From positions 186,001 to 250,000 of the forward strand of contig NZ_JACXBU010000005.1 of assembly GCF_014700075.1 (NCBI RefSeq): a stretch of 64,000 bases of DNA, in the 5' to 3' direction. The translations under genes were made by a program, and so were the position numbers. Shown here in pieces: positions 62,056 through 64,000 of the stretch; positions within the stretch are counted from its first letter, which is position 1; each line of letters opens with the position of its first letter. Under the pieces are notes generated by a model. The model was not told the DNA's origin. It ran no database searches and was given only the letters and a program-made list of their open reading frames with translations. This DNA is from Pseudomonas sp. JM0905a (GTDB taxonomy: Bacteria > Pseudomonadota > Gammaproteobacteria > Pseudomonadales > Pseudomonadaceae).

Positions 62056-63151
62056 ATGGAAATCAACCCGATCCTGAACAGCATCAAGGACCTCTCCGAT
62101 CGCACCCTCTCTATTCGGGGGTATCTTTGACTACGATCAGAAGCATGATCGTCTCGTCGAAGTAAACCGCGAACTCGAAGACCCCAACGTCTGGAACAAC
62201 CCCGAATACGCCCAGAACCTCGGCCGTGAGCGCGCCCAACTGGCGCAGATCGTCGAGACCCTGGATGACCTTACCGGCGGCTTGTCCGATTCCCGCGACC
62301 TGCTGGACATGGCGGTCGAAGAGGGCGACGAAGGCGCGGTCAACGACGTCGCCGCCGAAGTCGAGCGCCTGCGCGAGATCCTCGAGAAGCTGGAATTCCG
62401 CCGCATGTTCAGCGGCGAGATGGACATGAACAACGCCTACCTGGACATCCAGGCCGGCTCCGGCGGCACCGAAGCCCAGGACTGGGCCAACATGCTGCTG
62501 CGCATGTACCTGCGCTGGGCCGACAAGCGCGGCTTCGACGCCACCATCATCGAACTGTCCGCAGGCGAAGTCGCCGGCATCAAGGGCGCCACCGTGCATA
62601 TCAAGGGCGAGTACGCCTTCGGCTGGCTGCGCACCGAGATCGGCGTGCACCGCCTAGTGCGCAAGAGCCCCTTCGACTCGGGCAACCGTCGCCACACCTC
62701 GTTCACCGCGGTGTTCGCCTCGCCGGAAATCGATGACAACATCGAGATCGAAATCAACCCGGCCGACCTGCGCATCGACACCTACCGCTCCTCCGGCGCG
62801 GGCGGTCAGCACGTGAACACCACCGACTCCGCGGTGCGTATCACCCACGTGCCGACCAACACCGTGGTGGCGTGCCAGAACGAACGCTCCCAGCACGCCA
62901 ACAAGGACACCGCCATGAAAATGCTGCGGGCCAAGTTGTACGAGCAGGAAATGCAGAAGCGCACCGCCGCCTCCCAGGCCCTGGAAGACTCCAAGTCCGA
63001 TATCGGCTGGGGCCACCAGATTCGCTCCTACGTACTCGACCAGTCGCGGATCAAGGACCTGCGCACCGGCGTCGAGCGCAGCGACTGCGACAAGGTGCTG
63101 GACGGCGATCTGGACGAATACCTCGAGGCCAGCCTCAAGCAGGGTCTCTGA
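62056..63151 (+). CDS. prfB: Peptide chain release factor 2 (RF2), with programmed +1 frameshift
   Basis: RF2 reads UGA and UAA. The reading frame from ATG 62056 meets an in-frame TGA at 62128-62130; translation continues in the +1 frame from 62129, giving about 364 residues (joined 62056-62127 and 62129-63151). The slip site CTT-TGA-C and the GGGGG ahead of it are the classic autoregulatory element: low RF2 favours frameshifting. Later features are the SPF anticodon-like motif ([10 protein letters not shown]) and the GGQ motif ([16 protein letters not shown]). This is a normal gene, not a pseudogene. Confidence 0.97.
62117..62131 (+). promoter_or_regulatory. prfB +1 frameshift site
   Basis: GGGGG (62117-62121), TAT, CTT (62125-62127), then TGA (62128-62130) and C form the known prfB frameshift signal, with an internal Shine-Dalgarno-like sequence three bases before the CTT slip codon. 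Confidence 0.95.
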
Positions 63152-63262
63152 CCCGTCGGTGGGCGTGTGGATTGCCACATGCCCCGCCAGCCCAGCGAAC
63201 CGCTGTACCGTGACAATCTTCAAATCAGGCGATGTAACGCCTAACCGGGAACCACCAAGACC

Positions 63263-64000
63263 ATGAGCGACCAACAACTCGAGCAGCACGAACTGCAACA
63301 GGAAGAAAACAAGCTGATCGCCCAGCGCAAGGAAAAACTTGCCGCCGTGCGCGAAGCCAAGGCCATCGCCTTCCCCAATGACTTCCGCCGCGCCGACTAC
63401 TTCGCGGACCTGCAGAAACAGTATGCCGACAAGACCAAGGAAGAGCTGGAAGCCGCAGCCATCCCGGTCAAGGTCGCCGGTCGCATCATGCTCAACCGCG
63501 GCTCCTTCATCGTTCTGCAGGACAGCAGCGGCCGCCTTCAGGCGTACGTGAACCGCAAGACCCTGCCGGAAGAGACCCTGGCCGAGATCAAGACCTGGGA
63601 CCTGGGTGACATCATCGGCGCCGAAGGCACCCTGGCTCGTTCCGGCAAGGGCGACCTGTACGTCGAAATGACCAGCGTGCGCCTGCTGACCAAGTCCCTG
63701 CGCCCGCTGCCGGACAAGCACCACGGCCTGACCGACACCGAGCAGCGCTACCGCCAGCGCTACGTCGACCTGATCGTCAACGAGGAAACCCGCCACACCT
63801 TCCGCGTGCGTTCCCAGGTCATCGCCCACATCCGCCGCTTCCTGTCCGACCGCGGTTTCCTCGAAGTGGAAACCCCGATGCTGCAGACCATCCCCGGCGG
63901 CGCCGCGGCCAAGCCGTTCGCCACCCACCACAATGCCCTGGACATGGCCATGTTCCTGCGTATCGCGCCGGAGCTGTACCTCAAGCGCCTGGTCGTCGGT
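63263..64000 (+). CDS. lysS: Lysyl-tRNA synthetase (class II), 3' end outside the window
   Basis: The first 246 codons are present, running off the window end. The N-terminal OB-fold anticodon-binding domain ([63 protein letters not shown]) is followed by the start of the catalytic domain ([29 protein letters not shown]). It follows prfB as in most gamma-proteobacteria. The ATG at 63263 has only a weak ribosome site. Confidence 0.95.
   Translation, partial: MSDQQLEQHELQQEENKLIAQRKEKLAAVREAKAIAFPNDFRRADYFADLQKQYADKTKEELEAAAIPVKVAGRIMLNRGSFIVLQDSSGRLQAYVNRKTLPEETLAEIKTWDLGDIIGAEGTLARSGKGDLYVEMTSVRLLTKSLRPLPDKHHGLTDTEQRYRQRYVDLIVNEETRHTFRVRSQVIAHIRRFLSDRGFLEVETPMLQTIPGGAAAKPFATHHNALDMAMFLRIAPELYLKRLVVG

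Noticed and set aside
62056-62130. Apparent premature stop in prfB, suggesting a pseudogene
   Set aside because: The stop is part of the programmed +1 frameshift signal.
1-64000. tRNA, rRNA, CRISPR array, insertion sequence or prophage genes
   Set aside because: None seen by eye: no transposase or integrase other than XerD, no regular direct repeats with spacers, and no cloverleaf or rRNA-like stretch.

Overview
This is a GC-rich chromosomal window from a gamma-proteobacterium, almost certainly a Pseudomonas of the P. aeruginosa / P. resinovorans side of the genus. The evidence is an intact wsp chemosensory operon next to prfB-lysS, a class I fumarase beside a SadC-type diguanylate cyclase, ffh / rpsP-rimM-trmD-rplS, xerD-dsbC-hom-thrC, Pseudomonas-type REP hairpins and very dense coding. 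No rRNA, tRNA, CRISPR array, insertion sequence or prophage was seen. Gene order compared with P. aeruginosa PAO1 is from memory: 0-13 kb looks like PA4340-PA4329, and 16.6-64 kb looks like PA3754-PA3700 with accessory genes inserted.

Layout. 0-6.6 kb: YceI-like protein, PLD-type cardiolipin synthase, two lipoproteins, a DJ-1/PfpI protein, a ribbon-helix-helix protein, a SnoaL-like protein, and a GNAT-nitrilase pair. 6.6-12.9 kb: fumarase, diguanylate cyclase overlapping a ferredoxin reductase, enoyl-CoA hydratase, pyruvate kinase. 13-20 kb: TPR lipoproteins, DUF4124 and PilZ proteins, L,D-transpeptidase, two Nudix enzymes, gamma-carbonic anhydrase, DUF1289, purT, SGNH hydrolase. 20-25.3 kb: CorC-like protein, CcsA-like YpjD, ffh, and the rpsP-rimM-trmD-rplS operon. 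25.4-33.4 kb: thioesterase, a MshEN-motif protein, CPA antiporter, xerD, dsbC, hom, thrC. 33.5-43.7 kb: CoA transferase, second membrane diguanylate cyclase, YaeQ, recJ, a DGPF/VOC pair, SulP transporter, yeast-type cytosine deaminase, cysteine synthase homologue, NTF2-like protein. 43.9-52.3 kb: a ydcSTUVW-like polyamine/GABA-type ABC importer bracketed by two paralogous aldehyde dehydrogenases, plus a LysR regulator. 52.5-64 kb: DUF533 protein, wspABCDEFR, prfB with its programmed frameshift, and the start of lysS.

A c-di-GMP theme recurs. There are three GGDEF enzymes (SadC-like, a second membrane enzyme, WspR), each with GGEEF and an RxxD I-site, plus a PilZ protein. A small protein (25925-26605) carries both copies of the MshEN c-di-GMP-binding motif with the exact 5-residue spacer, followed by what looks like an internal signal peptide. 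I consider this protein the best candidate for something undescribed. Other points of note are a likely ECF42-type promoter in front of a DGPF gene that has no sigma-factor gene beside it, and several families of hairpin repeats whose copies show compensatory base changes.
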